Shown here: positions 34,274-43,967 of the stretch, one piece after another
How positions within the stretch are numbered: the stretch's first letter is position 1
Layout: each line of letters begins with the position of its first letter
From: an uncultured Bacteroidales bacterium
GTDB taxonomy: Bacteria > Bacteroidota > Bacteroidia > Bacteroidales > P3
Reading direction: 5' to 3'
Assembly: GCA_900316055.1 (NCBI GenBank)
Contig: ONBK01000005.1
Span: 1-64,000, forward strand
DNA length: 64,000 nucleotides
Notes under the pieces: generated by a model
Database searches by the model: none
What the model was told of the DNA's origin: nothing
What the model saw: the letters and a program-made list of their open reading frames with translations, nothing else
Program-made: the position numbers and the translations under genes

Positions 34274-36184
34274 ATGAAAATGAAACGTCTCCTATTCTTC
34301 ATTCTTAATTCTTCGCTACAATATCTTTCTTTTTCAAGGTGCACAGTTCCCCTTTGGGGTGCTTCACTCTTAATCCTCATGGCGGCCTGCAGCAAGACCG
34401 TCAAAGTCAACGACCTGAAGATTATTCCAGAGCCTGTCTCCATCGAGAAGAACGAGCAGACGTTCCTCCTCGAGGACAATATCTCCATCTCCATCTCCGG
34501 CCTGGGGCAGAACTCCAACACGGTGAAATACATTCTCAACTCGCTTCGTCACGGACACATCCAGCCCAACCTCGTGAGTCACAACGAGCGCAGCATCATG
34601 CAACTCATCGTCCGCGACTCGCTCGACCCCCGACTGGGTAACGAGGGCTACCGTCTCCAGATTACCCCCGACAGCATCACCCTTGCCGCCAACAGCGAGC
34701 AGGGCCTCTTCTACGCCTACCAAACTTTCATTCAGATGCTGCCGTCCGACATTCTCGAACGCTCCTACGCTCCCATTTCCCTCCCCGCCTGCACCATTGT
34801 TGACTATCCGCGCTATGCCTGGCGCGGACTCCACCTCGATGTCTGCAGCCACTACTATTCGCCCTTCTTCATCAAGAAGGTGCTCGACCTCATGGCCAAC
34901 TACAAGATGAACCGCCTTGTGTGGCATCTGGCCGACAATCACGCCTGGCGTATTCCTTCTAAGAAATATCCGTTGTTGAACACCATTGGTTCCTGGCGCG
35001 TCTACCACCACAACAGCGACTGGAACGACACCGTCGTCCCGCGCCGCAACGACCGTGCCACCTACGGCGGATTCTATTCCAAAGAGGACATCAGCGAGAT
35101 TGTTGCATATGCCGCCTCGGTAGGCATCGAAGTCATTCCCGCCATCGAACTTCCAGGTCACTGTTCCCCCATTCTCGCCGCCTATCCCCAGTTCTCGTGT
35201 GACAACGGCTCCTACCCCATCCCCTGCGGTGCCCTCACCTCCACCACTCCCATCCTCTGCGCCGGCAACGACTCCACTCTCCTCTTCGTCAACGACATCC
35301 TCGACGAAATGGCCGAACTCTTCCCATCGAAATATGTCCACATCGGAGGCCTTGAAGCCGCTATGGACAACTGGAAAGGATGCTACAAATGCCGCAAGCG
35401 ACTGTTCGAGAACCACCTCCATGACAACGACGAGCTCTTTGTCTGGTTCCTCAGGCAGGTGGCTCAGCACCTCCGTGAGCTCGACCGCACGCCCCTTTCG
35501 TGGGATCTTCCCTACGCCGCTCCCTTGGTTCCCGGTGCCATCATCAGCGCCCAGAGCCTCTCCTCGGGTGTCGGTGCCGCACAGGCGGGCAACAAGGTCA
35601 TCATGTGTCCCCCCGACTACTGTCTCTTCAGCCGCTATCAGGCCAACCCCGACTACCAGCCTCGAGCCCGCGACGGCATCACCACCCTCGCCCACGTCTA
35701 CGCTTTCGACCCCGTACCCCTCTCTACACAAAAACGCACCGCGCTCAATATCATCGGCGCCCAATGCATACTCTCCACTGAACATTTCCCCACCGAGGAT
35801 GTGGCCGAATACATGCTGCTGCCGCGTCTGCTGGCCTTCAGCGAAGCCCTTTGGTCCTCGGGCGAGAACAAGATTTGGAACCGCTTCCGCCGCAACGTCG
35901 AAGACCAGAAGATACGTCTCCGCGCCAAAGGCTACAGCTTCTGCGAGGGTTCCTTCATTCCCCTCGTCCATACCCGCAAGATTGACAACAAAACACTTTC
36001 CGTCACCATTTCCACAGAGGTCCCCAACACCTACATCTTCTACACCACCGACGGCACCACACCCTCGCGCAACTCGCAAGTCTACGTGAGTCCTTTCCAA
36101 ATCACCAACAACACCACCCTCAAACTTCTCCCTGTGTATCACGACCATCTGCAAGATTCCGTCTATGAATATGTCCTCCCTTGA
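34274..36184 (+). CDS. Degenerate GH20 beta-N-acetylhexosaminidase-like lipoprotein
   Basis: A 636-residue protein, probably a lipoprotein (LLILMAAC, Cys39, after an unusually long n-region). It has the GH20b N-terminal domain (IIPEPVSIEKNEQTFLLED) and the GH20 barrel (PRYAWRGLHLDVCSHYYSPF, MANYKMNRLVWHLADNHAWR, IEVIPAIELPGH). The catalytic site is altered: the family HxGGDE reads HIGGLE (about residue 358), so the Asp that orients the 2-acetamido group is Leu while the acid Glu remains. The usual WDE segment reads LSWDLPYA, and the Trp-bearing segment reads SAQSLSSG. A chitobiase-like C-terminal domain follows (TYIFYTTDGTTPS). Probably a pseudoenzyme, a binding protein or an enzyme with changed specificity. 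Overlaps hydE by 20 nt. Confidence 0.82.
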   Translation: MKMKRLLFFILNSSLQYLSFSRCTVPLWGASLLILMAACSKTVKVNDLKIIPEPVSIEKNEQTFLLEDNISISISGLGQNSNTVKYILNSLRHGHIQPNLVSHNERSIMQLIVRDSLDPRLGNEGYRLQITPDSITLAANSEQGLFYAYQTFIQMLPSDILERSYAPISLPACTIVDYPRYAWRGLHLDVCSHYYSPFFIKKVLDLMANYKMNRLVWHLADNHAWRIPSKKYPLLNTIGSWRVYHHNSDWNDTVVPRRNDRATYGGFYSKEDISEIVAYAASVGIEVIPAIELPGHCSPILAAYPQFSCDNGSYPIPCGALTSTTPILCAGNDSTLLFVNDILDEMAELFPSKYVHIGGLEAAMDNWKGCYKCRKRLFENHLHDNDELFVWFLRQVAQHLRELDRTPLSWDLPYAAPLVPGAIISAQSLSSGVGAAQAGNKVIMCPPDYCLFSRYQANPDYQPRARDGITTLAHVYAFDPVPLSTQKRTALNIIGAQCILSTEHFPTEDVAEYMLLPRLLAFSEALWSSGENKIWNRFRRNVEDQKIRLRAKGYSFCEGSFIPLVHTRKIDNKTLSVTISTEVPNTYIFYTTDGTTPSRNSQVYVSPFQITNNTTLKLLPVYHDHLQDSVYEYVLP

Positions 36185-37166
36185 TATCGACTATCTGCTG
36201 ACCACCTCCGACCCTGTGGCCGTCGACAACCTCTATGAGCAGGCTGCCGCCCTTCGTGACAGCGTCTACGGACACAACATCTTCCTCCGCGGACTCATTG
36301 AGATTTCCAACCACTGCCGCAACAACTGCCTCTACTGCGGAATCAGAAGAGAGCTCAAAACACAACGCTATCGCCTGACCAAAGAGCAGATTCTCGACTG
36401 CTGCCACACAGGGCATGAGTTGGGCTTCCGCACTTTCGTGCTGCAGGGGGGCGAAGATGCGTGGTTCACCGACGAGGTGCTCTGCGACTGGGTCGCAGAG
36501 ATAAAAAGACGCTTCCCTGACTGTGCCGTCACCCTCTCGCTGGGCGAACGTGGCCGCGAGAGTTTCCGCCGCCTCCGCGAAGCGGGTGCCGACCGCTACC
36601 TGCTACGCCACGAGACGGCCGATGCAACACACTATGCCCGCCTGCACCCCTCGGAGATGAGTTTCGAGCACCGCATGCAGTGCCTGCGCGACCTGCGCGA
36701 CCTCGGATACCAAGTGGGCACGGGATTTATGGTGGGTTCTCCCTACCAGACCCTCGAAACATTGAAGAAAGACCTCGCCTTCATCGCCGACTTCCGTCCC
36801 GAGATGGTGGGCATCGGTCCTTTCATCCCCGCCACCGGGACACCCTTTGAGCAGCACTCTGCCGGCAGCATCGAACTCACGCTGCGCCTCATCGCCATAC
36901 TCCGACTACTCCTTCCCAACGCGCTCCTCCCAGCCACTACAGCCCTCGGAACCCTCCATCCTACCGGACGGGAACGTGCTATCGCTGCAGGTGCCAATGT
37001 CATCATGCCCAACCTTTCGCCTCAAGATACCCGCGCGCTCTACTCCATCTACAACAACAAACTCTCCACAGGATCCGAAGCAGCAGAGACCGTTGCCGAT
37101 ATCCGCGCCCGTCTCAAAGCCATCGGCTTCGAGACACCTGTCGACAGGGGAGACTTCAAAAGGTGA
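36165..37166 (+). CDS. hydE: Radical SAM protein HydE ([FeFe]-hydrogenase maturase)
   Basis: A 333-residue radical SAM enzyme. The cluster motif CRNNCLYC (CxxxCxxC, about residues 46-53) is followed by RYRLTKEQILDCC and FVLQGGED, then RHETAD, LGYQVGTGFMVGSPYQT and GIGPFIPATGTPF, matching the HydE/BioB-like family. HydE acts in building the dithiolate-bridged H-cluster. HydF, HydG and a hydrogenase are not in this window. It starts inside the GH20 gene (20-nt overlap), so the two are co-transcribed. MNMSSL at 36165 or MSSL at 36171 may be the start. Confidence 0.88.
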   Translation: MNMSSLDIDYLLTTSDPVAVDNLYEQAAALRDSVYGHNIFLRGLIEISNHCRNNCLYCGIRRELKTQRYRLTKEQILDCCHTGHELGFRTFVLQGGEDAWFTDEVLCDWVAEIKRRFPDCAVTLSLGERGRESFRRLREAGADRYLLRHETADATHYARLHPSEMSFEHRMQCLRDLRDLGYQVGTGFMVGSPYQTLETLKKDLAFIADFRPEMVGIGPFIPATGTPFEQHSAGSIELTLRLIAILRLLLPNALLPATTALGTLHPTGRERAIAAGANVIMPNLSPQDTRALYSIYNNKLSTGSEAAETVADIRARLKAIGFETPVDRGDFKR

Positions 37167-37198
37167 GAGGTGAAAGGTGAGAGTTGAGAATTGAAAAT
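37158..37198 (+). repeat. AAGGTGAGA-type heptamer-like repeat after hydE
   Basis: AAAAGGTGAGAGGTGAAAGG continuing with GTGAGAGTTGAGAATTGAAA: about five degenerate 7-8-nt units, a G-rich cousin of the TGGAAAG family, spanning the hydE stop and the gap to the small lipoprotein gene. Confidence 0.6.
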
Positions 37199-37216
37199 AA
37201 AAAAAAACAGAACCTA

Positions 37217-37423
37217 ATGAAATTCATAATTCACAATTCAAAATTCATAATTGCAGCAGCGTTGCTACTGCTCGTTTCCTGCCACAAGAACTGCGTCTGT
37301 CTGGGCTACGACAACACCTCCTATACCTATACAGCCGACGAGGTGGATGCTCGCGGGGTCACATGCACCAACATGGTTTACCAAGCCGGACAACAATTCT
37401 ATGCCGTATGCGACTGGGAATGA
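37217..37423 (+). CDS. Small Cys-rich lipoprotein, member B
   Basis: A 68-residue protein starting at the ATG at 37217. The signal peptide is MKFIIHNSKFIIAAALLLLV then SC; its first half (FIIHNSKFII) is written by an ATTCATAATTCA repeat. The mature part has the family pattern C-x3-C-x-C-x21-C-x14-C (HKNCVCLG, VTCTN, AVCDWE). It is paralogous to the proteins at 5849, 44848 and 45114. It lies between hydE and the radical SAM gene at 37454. Function unknown. Confidence 0.68.
   Translation: MKFIIHNSKFIIAAALLLLVSCHKNCVCLGYDNTSYTYTADEVDARGVTCTNMVYQAGQQFYAVCDWE
37220..37252 (+). repeat. ATTCATAATTCA repeat inside a signal peptide
   Basis: AATTCATAATTCACAATTCA and AAATTCATAATTG: units of about 8 nt, in frame in the small lipoprotein's signal peptide. 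Confidence 0.75.
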
Positions 37424-37453
37424 TTATCAGTCTAGAGATAAGAATTTAGAGTT

Positions 37454-38379
<926 letters not shown>

Positions 38380-38383
<4 letters not shown>

Positions 38384-38931
38384 AGAAACATACACTGACC
38401 CTTGACATCGATTTCGAAGACGAAAGTCCGCTCCTCGATGATACCGTCATTCTCTTCTTCCAGACCGACACCCCCAACTATCTTTTCGCCGATGACCTCA
38501 ACCACCTCTATCGTCTCGCCTTTGCACGCATTGACGACATACCGCTCCTCGATGCCTCCTGGCCTCTCTACACCTATCACGACCCACTGCGGCTCCTCAA
38601 CTATTACCTTGTTGATTCATCAATCAAACAATCAAACAATCCTACAATCCTGCAATCAAAAATCCTTATCATCCGCGGTGAGGATGCTATCGATGAAGCC
38701 GAAAAGATTCTCCGCGACTTCAACGAACCTCCCACCCACGACACTCTTCTGCTGCACGAAGCAGACAACCGTAATGAGATACTCCTCTCCTACCAACAAC
38801 AACTCACTTCCGTCACACGATACAATACCGAAGCCCCCCTACCCTCCTCTCGCAAGGCTGCCAAAGAGCGCCAGGAACTCGACAACTTCCTCACTGCCCT
38901 ACTCGACCACCTCGACCTCAACCACCTATAA
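38380..38931 (+). CDS. Conserved-looking hypothetical protein coupled to the radical SAM gene
   Basis: A 183-residue protein, not recognised. It overlaps the radical SAM stop by four bases and so is translated with it. The N-terminal half (LDIDFEDESPLLDDTVILFF, LFADDLNHLYRLAFARIDD) is acidic with alternating strands. A repeat-derived segment (SSIKQSNNPTILQSK, 38616-38660) divides it from a helical C-terminal half (LLHEADNRNEILLSYQQQL, ERQELDNFLTALLDHLDL). No signal peptide or membrane helix. It may be an accessory factor to the radical SAM protein; that is inference from coupling only. Confidence 0.65.
38616..38660 (+). repeat. CAATCAAA octamer repeat inside hypothetical gene
   Basis: ATCAATCAAACAATCAAACA, then CAATCCTACAATCCTGCAAT. 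Same family as 37720-37845. Confidence 0.75.
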
Positions 38932-38938
38932 AAAATAT

Positions 38939-38972
38939 TTTTGCACTTTCATTTTTTTTTACGTACTTTTGC
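38939..38972 (+). promoter_or_regulatory. pepD promoter
   Basis: TTTTG (38939-38943), 20-nt spacer, TACTTTTGC (38964-38972). Leader of about 40 nt before the pepD ATG. Confidence 0.75.
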
Positions 38973-39018
38973 ATTTTCCATTTGAGAGAAATAATATCAA
39001 CCTTAAAATACAACAACT

Positions 39019-40485
39019 ATGGCAGTTAAAAGTATCAAAGACCTTGAACCCAAAGAGTTGTGGGAGAATTTCTATTCCCTCACCCGTCAGCCCCGGCCTT
39101 CGAAACATGAGGAAAAAGTGCGCAAATTCCTTGTCGACTGGGCCAAAAAGAACAAAATATCCTGCCGCATAGACTCCATTGGCAACGTCATTTTCTCCAA
39201 ACCCGCCACCAAAGGCATGGAGAAAGTACATCCCGTCGTCCTTCAGGCCCATATGGACATGGTGCCTCAGGCCCGTGCCGGCAAGAAACACGACTTTGAG
39301 AAAGACCCCATCGAGACCAAGATTGTTGGTGACTGGGTCTACGCTTGCGATACCACTCTCGGTGCCGATGACGGCATGGGTGTGGCCGCCATCATGGCTG
39401 TCTTCGCCAGCAAGACCGTCAAGCACGGTCCCCTCGAGGCCCTCATCACCACCGACGAAGAGACCGGTATGACTGGCGCTTTTGGCCTAAAGAAAGGCGA
39501 ACTCCACGGTGACTACCTACTGAACCTCGACTCCGAGACCGAAGGCGAGCTCTATGTGGGCTGCGCCGGCGGTATCGATGCCGCCATATCCATCCCCTAC
39601 TCCACCGAGAAAGCCCCCAAGGGCATGGTAGCCTACAAGCTCACCATTGGTGGCCTCAAGGGAGGTCACTCCGGCATGGAAATCAACACCGGCCGCGCCA
39701 ACGCCAACAAGCTCCTCTTCCGTCATCTCCGCTGGGTGGCCGAATGCGGCATCCGCCTCATCAGCATCGAAGGCGGCAACATGCGCAACGCTATCCCGCG
39801 CGACGCTGAAGCCGTCATCGCCATGCCCAAGGAGCACGAAGGCTGCATCCTCAAGGAATTCGACAAAGTGGCCAGCTGGGTGAAGAAAGAACTCTCCTCC
39901 GTGGAACCCGACTTCTTTATGCAGTACGAGAAGGTGCGCATGAACCCCACTGTCATCGATGAAGAGGGCACCCAGAAGATTATCAACCTCATGATGGTGG
40001 CTCCCAACGGTGTTATCCGCATGAGCAAAGATATGGAAGGCCTCGTGGAGACCTCGCTGAACTTAGCTATCACGAAGACCACCGCTGCCAAAAAGTTCGT
40101 TGTCTATGCCCTGCTGCGCTCCTCGGTCGACACCGCCAAAGAAGCCCTCGCAGAGCGTCTCGTCTGCCTCGCTGAACTCGCCGGTGGAAAATGCCAGCTC
40201 AGCGGTGCATATCCCGGCTGGAAACCCAATATGGAGAGCACCCTGCTGAAGACCATGAAGGCCACCTACAAGAAGCTCTACAAGAAAGAGCCTGCTGTCG
40301 TGGCCATTCACGCTGGCTTGGAGTGCGGCCTGCTCGGCGGCAAGTACCCCGACATGGAGATGATTTCCTTCGGTCCCACGCTGCAAAGCCCACACAGCCC
40401 CGACGAACGCTGCAACATCCCCAGCACAAAGAAGTTCTACGACTACCTCGTCGCCGCTCTCGCAGCCATCCCTGTGAAGAAATAA
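39019..40485 (+). CDS. pepD: Aminoacyl-histidine dipeptidase (cytosol non-specific dipeptidase)
   Basis: A 488-residue M20-family metallopeptidase. Metal and catalytic motifs: LQAHMDMVPQ (His and Asp), TTLGADDGMGVAA (bridging Asp), ITTDEETGMTGAFGL (catalytic Glu-Glu), LLNLDSE and FGPTLQSPHSPDERC (last His). A lid domain sits between about residues 205 and 380. It hydrolyses dipeptides such as Xaa-His in the cytoplasm. It stands alone with its own promoter and a perfect terminator. Confidence 0.94.
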   Translation: MAVKSIKDLEPKELWENFYSLTRQPRPSKHEEKVRKFLVDWAKKNKISCRIDSIGNVIFSKPATKGMEKVHPVVLQAHMDMVPQARAGKKHDFEKDPIETKIVGDWVYACDTTLGADDGMGVAAIMAVFASKTVKHGPLEALITTDEETGMTGAFGLKKGELHGDYLLNLDSETEGELYVGCAGGIDAAISIPYSTEKAPKGMVAYKLTIGGLKGGHSGMEINTGRANANKLLFRHLRWVAECGIRLISIEGGNMRNAIPRDAEAVIAMPKEHEGCILKEFDKVASWVKKELSSVEPDFFMQYEKVRMNPTVIDEEGTQKIINLMMVAPNGVIRMSKDMEGLVETSLNLAITKTTAAKKFVVYALLRSSVDTAKEALAERLVCLAELAGGKCQLSGAYPGWKPNMESTLLKTMKATYKKLYKKEPAVVAIHAGLECGLLGGKYPDMEMISFGPTLQSPHSPDERCNIPSTKKFYDYLVAALAAIPVKK

Positions 40486-40501
40486 CGAGATATCCATCAA
40501 C

Positions 40502-40537
40502 AAAAAAGCACATAACCTTTCGGTTATGTGCTTTTTT
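40502..40537. terminator. Perfect bidirectional terminator
   Basis: AAAAAAGCACATAACC, TTTC, GGTTATGTGCTTTTTT: a 16-bp perfect stem with A-run and T-run ends. It serves pepD (plus) and the convergent gene at 40570 (minus). Confidence 0.95.
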
Positions 40538-40569
40538 CTGTTATAGTATCCAAATGCGTCAGGATACTA

Positions 40570-42468
40570 TTAGTTGAGTCCAATGACCACCTTAATTTTG
40601 GATATGTCTGATTCGCGTTTGAGGCGAGCATCAGCATCATTGACAAGTTCTGAATTGAGAAGGGTGAGAAAAGCCTGCTGCATCTCGATGATACGGTCGC
40701 ACTGACGATCATAACGACGGAGGTCCTCAAGGTTGGCAATATCATCGAAATCATCATAAGCTTTCATCATCCGAGAATAGGCTTTATCAATATTGCGGAA
40801 ACTGGAGGTACGCTGTTCGACCTGACTCTCAATGGTGTTAATCACGCTCCGTTTACCGAGAATCTTAAGACAAAGACGTTGAACGGCAACAAAGTCGTCA
40901 AGCATGGTAATAAAACTGCGGGCACGTTCAACGGTGTTGAAAGTGGGCGTGAGGTCAACCTGCTTGCGGAGTAAGCGGTAACCATCCCATAAGGTACGGT
41001 CGGTCTTGCGGTTGTCGGAAATAGAATCCTCAAGACGTTGAATAAGCGAACGGAGCTCGATGGTCTGAAGGTAAGCATTTTGGACTTGCGTCACCTGGGA
41101 AAGTTGCTGCTCGTAAAACAAAGCGTCGGTGGGATTCTTGAAATTGGGCAAGGGAATAAGCGTAGGCTGGATGTCGCGGTAGGAACGTGAAACATCCTTG
41201 AAGTTCTCATGATGTCCATTAAGTATGGTGTCAGAACGGCGGGTGATGTCCTCGAGGTGAGAGAAGTATTGAAGATAAAGTTGCTGGGCTTCGATATAAT
41301 CAGAAAGCGACTGGATAAAATTGAGGCTCTGTGCATTGGTAGTGAAAGCAGGAACCTGGTCGATGGTACGGTGGACATCCTTATAGGCATTGAAGACAGG
41401 CTTGTACTTTTTGGCATAGAGGTTGGAGATGGCATCGTAGTTCGAAGCAATGGTGTTGCGGAGTTCTACGGTCTGGACATAGCGCTGCTGTACAGCAATG
41501 ACGGTCTGTAGACGAACAATATAGTCTTGATATTCGCTCACAGAAGCAAAAGAGATGGGAACAGAGGTCTGCTTAAAGACTCGGGAATATGAGCGATAAA
41601 CATCGGAGTGTTCCTTCTCACAGCGGACCTTAAGTTGATTCTTAAAGTTCTCAATACGGTAAGGAAGCGAGTTTTCTCCAAGAATGTTCTCAAGAAGGTC
41701 ATTCTGGAAGGAGTTGAGTTCGTCGAGCTGAGCGAGGGAAGCCGGAGTGGCCTGTACCGGAGAGAGGTCGTACTTGTTATAGACCATCAAGTAAGAGTAG
41801 TAAAGGTCTTTTAATTCCTTAAGTTTAGCCTTATCGGAGATACCGGCGCCATCGCAGGCGGAAAGGATAGAACGGTGGTGACGCTCGATATTGAGACGAA
41901 GTCCCTCAGCCTCTTTGTCACGTGACAACTGCTGCTGACGGGCTTCTTCTTCAGCACGAAGTCGTGCAGCCTCTTTCTCGGCCTCGATACGCTGTTGTTC
42001 AAGACGAGAGTAGTGAATGGAACGTCGGCCCATAAAGTCGGAAAACAACCGAAGTCGATACTCATAGATACCAAAGTCGGAGACGACTATGTTAGAGTCA
42101 ATCCAGATAAGGTTGTCGCTATGAGTGTAGTCGTCGTTGAGTGATTTGATAGCAGACTGGGCCTTGGTGCGGAAAGAGACACAAAGGTTGGTTAAATCCA
42201 CATAGTTCTGAGGCTGCTCATCGAGGTAGCGCACAGCGACGGCGGTGTCGTTGACAAGGGTGGTATCAAGACCATAGTTATGCAGGAGGTCACCAACGGA
42301 GAGGACAGTGGGAGCAGGCTTGGAGGGTTTCTTTGGACGTTGAGCCTCAGAAGAATTGAAAAATGAAAATTGAAGGATGAAAAATAGGAGATACGGAGAC
42401 AGAGAGATTAGGCGTGAGCGAAAAGACAAGGCAATATTGCGCAATTGCCTGACCATGTAGTTGTTCAT
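40570..42468 (-). CDS. Exported helical-repeat protein of unknown function
   Basis: About 632 residues. The start is uncertain (42486, 42468 or 42456); 42468 is chosen because codons upstream are AATTGAAA repeat. A signal peptide ends SSEAQ (about residue 42), its core again repeat-like (FFILQFSFFNS). An acidic/basic coiled coil lies near residues 155-195 (RLEQQRIEAEKEAARLRAEE). From about residue 290 at least four tandem helical units of about 67 residues follow the pattern PxF...A..F...L...xxVQ..YLxxIELR. Examples are IAVQQRYVQTVELRNTI, IEAQQLYLQYFSHLEDI, TQVQNAYLQTIELRSLI and VAVQRLCLKILGKRSVI. I do not recognise the family. It is last in a minus-strand run after the PurF-like gene. Confidence 0.65.
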   Translation of the reverse strand: MNNYMVRQLRNIALSFRSRLISLSPYLLFFILQFSFFNSSEAQRPKKPSKPAPTVLSVGDLLHNYGLDTTLVNDTAVAVRYLDEQPQNYVDLTNLCVSFRTKAQSAIKSLNDDYTHSDNLIWIDSNIVVSDFGIYEYRLRLFSDFMGRRSIHYSRLEQQRIEAEKEAARLRAEEEARQQQLSRDKEAEGLRLNIERHHRSILSACDGAGISDKAKLKELKDLYYSYLMVYNKYDLSPVQATPASLAQLDELNSFQNDLLENILGENSLPYRIENFKNQLKVRCEKEHSDVYRSYSRVFKQTSVPISFASVSEYQDYIVRLQTVIAVQQRYVQTVELRNTIASNYDAISNLYAKKYKPVFNAYKDVHRTIDQVPAFTTNAQSLNFIQSLSDYIEAQQLYLQYFSHLEDITRRSDTILNGHHENFKDVSRSYRDIQPTLIPLPNFKNPTDALFYEQQLSQVTQVQNAYLQTIELRSLIQRLEDSISDNRKTDRTLWDGYRLLRKQVDLTPTFNTVERARSFITMLDDFVAVQRLCLKILGKRSVINTIESQVEQRTSSFRNIDKAYSRMMKAYDDFDDIANLEDLRRYDRQCDRIIEMQQAFLTLLNSELVNDADARLKRESDISKIKVVIGLN

Positions 42469-42505
42469 TGCAATTTCAATTTTCATTTTTCAATTTTCAT
42501 TTTCT
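42463..42505 (-). repeat. AATTGAAAATG repeat between PurF-like and helical-repeat genes
   Basis: ATTTCAATTTTCATTTTTCA and onward: 8- to 11-nt units of the AAAATGAAAATTG type. A second patch lies at 42350-42385 inside the downstream signal-peptide region. Confidence 0.7.
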
Positions 42506-43929
42506 TAGTCACCATAGGAGGAAGCATCGAAACAGTGGGTGCAGATGCTCTCCTTGGGAAGACCGATTGCATCGCAAACATCCTGCACAGTATTGAACTT
42601 AAGGGTGTCAACACCCACATGCTGACGGATAACCTCAACCATATCAGCATACTGTTTAGTTTCGGCATTCTGATAGAGAGCGAGCTGTTCCTTCGGAAGT
42701 TGAGCGGCAGGTGTACCCTCGAGTTCCTCAATAACACGGCGGGTGATGAGCTCACGGTCGGTCTTCGATTCACTGAAATTCAAGAAAGTACATCCATGAA
42801 CCAGCGGCGGACACGAGATGCGAACGTGAACCTTCTTGGCACCGTAGTCATAGAGCATCTTGACATTGTCGCGCAACTGGGTACCACGAACGATGGAATC
42901 GTCGCAGAAGACCACCTCCTTGCCCTCAAGCATAGCGCGGCTAGGGATGAGTTTCATCTTGGCCACAAGGAAACGGTCAGTCTGGCTGACAGGCATAAAA
43001 GAGCGGCTCCAGGTGGGGGTATATTTCAGTAGACCACGTTTGTAAGGAATCTGACGGCCATTAGAGTAACCCAGAGCCATTCCGATACCACTATCGGGGA
43101 TGGGACTAACGAAATCGGGGGTAATATCGTCTCGCTCTCCCATAATGCGACCTAGGTTATAGCGCACCTCTTCGGCATTGATACCTTCATACTCGGTGCA
43201 GGGATAGCCATAATAGATCCAGAGGAAAGAGCAGATTTGATTCTTCTGCTCAGCAGGACGAAGCACCTTGATGCCACCATCGACGGTAATCTTGACAATC
43301 TCACCAGGACCGACAAAACGGCAGGTTTCATAACCGAGATTAACGTAAGAGTGACTCTCACTAGCAATTGCATAATCATTACCACGACGGCCGATAACGA
43401 TGGGCGTGCGACCATAACGGTCTCGGGCCGCGATAATGCCGTCGGGAGTGAGAATCAGCATGGTGCATGAACCTTTGATGCTATTGTAGACATTCTCGAT
43501 ACCCTCGACGAAGTCCTTGCCCTGCGAGATAAGAAGGGCGACGAGCTCGGTGGGATTAGTGCGACCGATAGAGAGGTCGGTAAACTGCTGGTGTTTGGCA
43601 AGACAATCCTGCTCCAACGCATCGATGTTGTTAATCTTGGAGACAGTAGCAATGGCAAAGCGACCAAGATGGGAATTGACCATGACAGGCTGCGCCTCTG
43701 TGTCAGAGATAACGCCAATGCCGACATTGCCAGTCATCTCGGGAAGGTCTTTCGAGAACTTCGGACGGAAGTGCGAGTTTTGAATGTTGTGAATGTTCTG
43801 ATGAGCCTGTATGCCATCAAAGGTGGCCAGACCGGCACGCTTGGTACCCAGATGCGAATGATAATCGGTTCCGTAGAACAGATCGGAGATACAGGGGTGT
43901 TCGGAGACAACGCCGAAAAATCCACTCAT
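42505..43929 (-). CDS. PurF-like amidophosphoribosyltransferase lacking the glutaminase cysteine
   Basis: A 474-residue protein aligned end to end with PurF: an N-terminal Ntn-type domain (HLGTKRAGLATF, SHLGRFAIATVSKI, SCTMLILTPDGIIAARD, RTPIVIG) and a C-terminal phosphoribosyltransferase domain with the PRPP loop VVFCDDSIVRGTQL and the PS(G)-type IPDSGIGMALGYS. PurF normally begins MCG, with Cys exposed as the glutaminase nucleophile; here the protein begins MSGFFGVVS, so the nucleophile is Ser. It resembles a Bacteroidetes paralogue beginning MGGFFG. It may use free ammonia, or another amine donor, or do something else. It is 38 nt downstream of the DoxX/thioredoxin gene. Confidence 0.85.
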   Translation of the reverse strand: MSGFFGVVSEHPCISDLFYGTDYHSHLGTKRAGLATFDGIQAHQNIHNIQNSHFRPKFSKDLPEMTGNVGIGVISDTEAQPVMVNSHLGRFAIATVSKINNIDALEQDCLAKHQQFTDLSIGRTNPTELVALLISQGKDFVEGIENVYNSIKGSCTMLILTPDGIIAARDRYGRTPIVIGRRGNDYAIASESHSYVNLGYETCRFVGPGEIVKITVDGGIKVLRPAEQKNQICSFLWIYYGYPCTEYEGINAEEVRYNLGRIMGERDDITPDFVSPIPDSGIGMALGYSNGRQIPYKRGLLKYTPTWSRSFMPVSQTDRFLVAKMKLIPSRAMLEGKEVVFCDDSIVRGTQLRDNVKMLYDYGAKKVHVRISCPPLVHGCTFLNFSESKTDRELITRRVIEELEGTPAAQLPKEQLALYQNAETKQYADMVEVIRQHVGVDTLKFNTVQDVCDAIGLPKESICTHCFDASSYGD

Positions 43930-43967
43930 AATGTTTGTTGTGTTTTAATTAATGAATAATATTATAT

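Noticed and set aside
34274..37166. Hydrogenase gene cluster
   Set aside because: Only HydE is present; no catalytic subunit or other maturases in the window.
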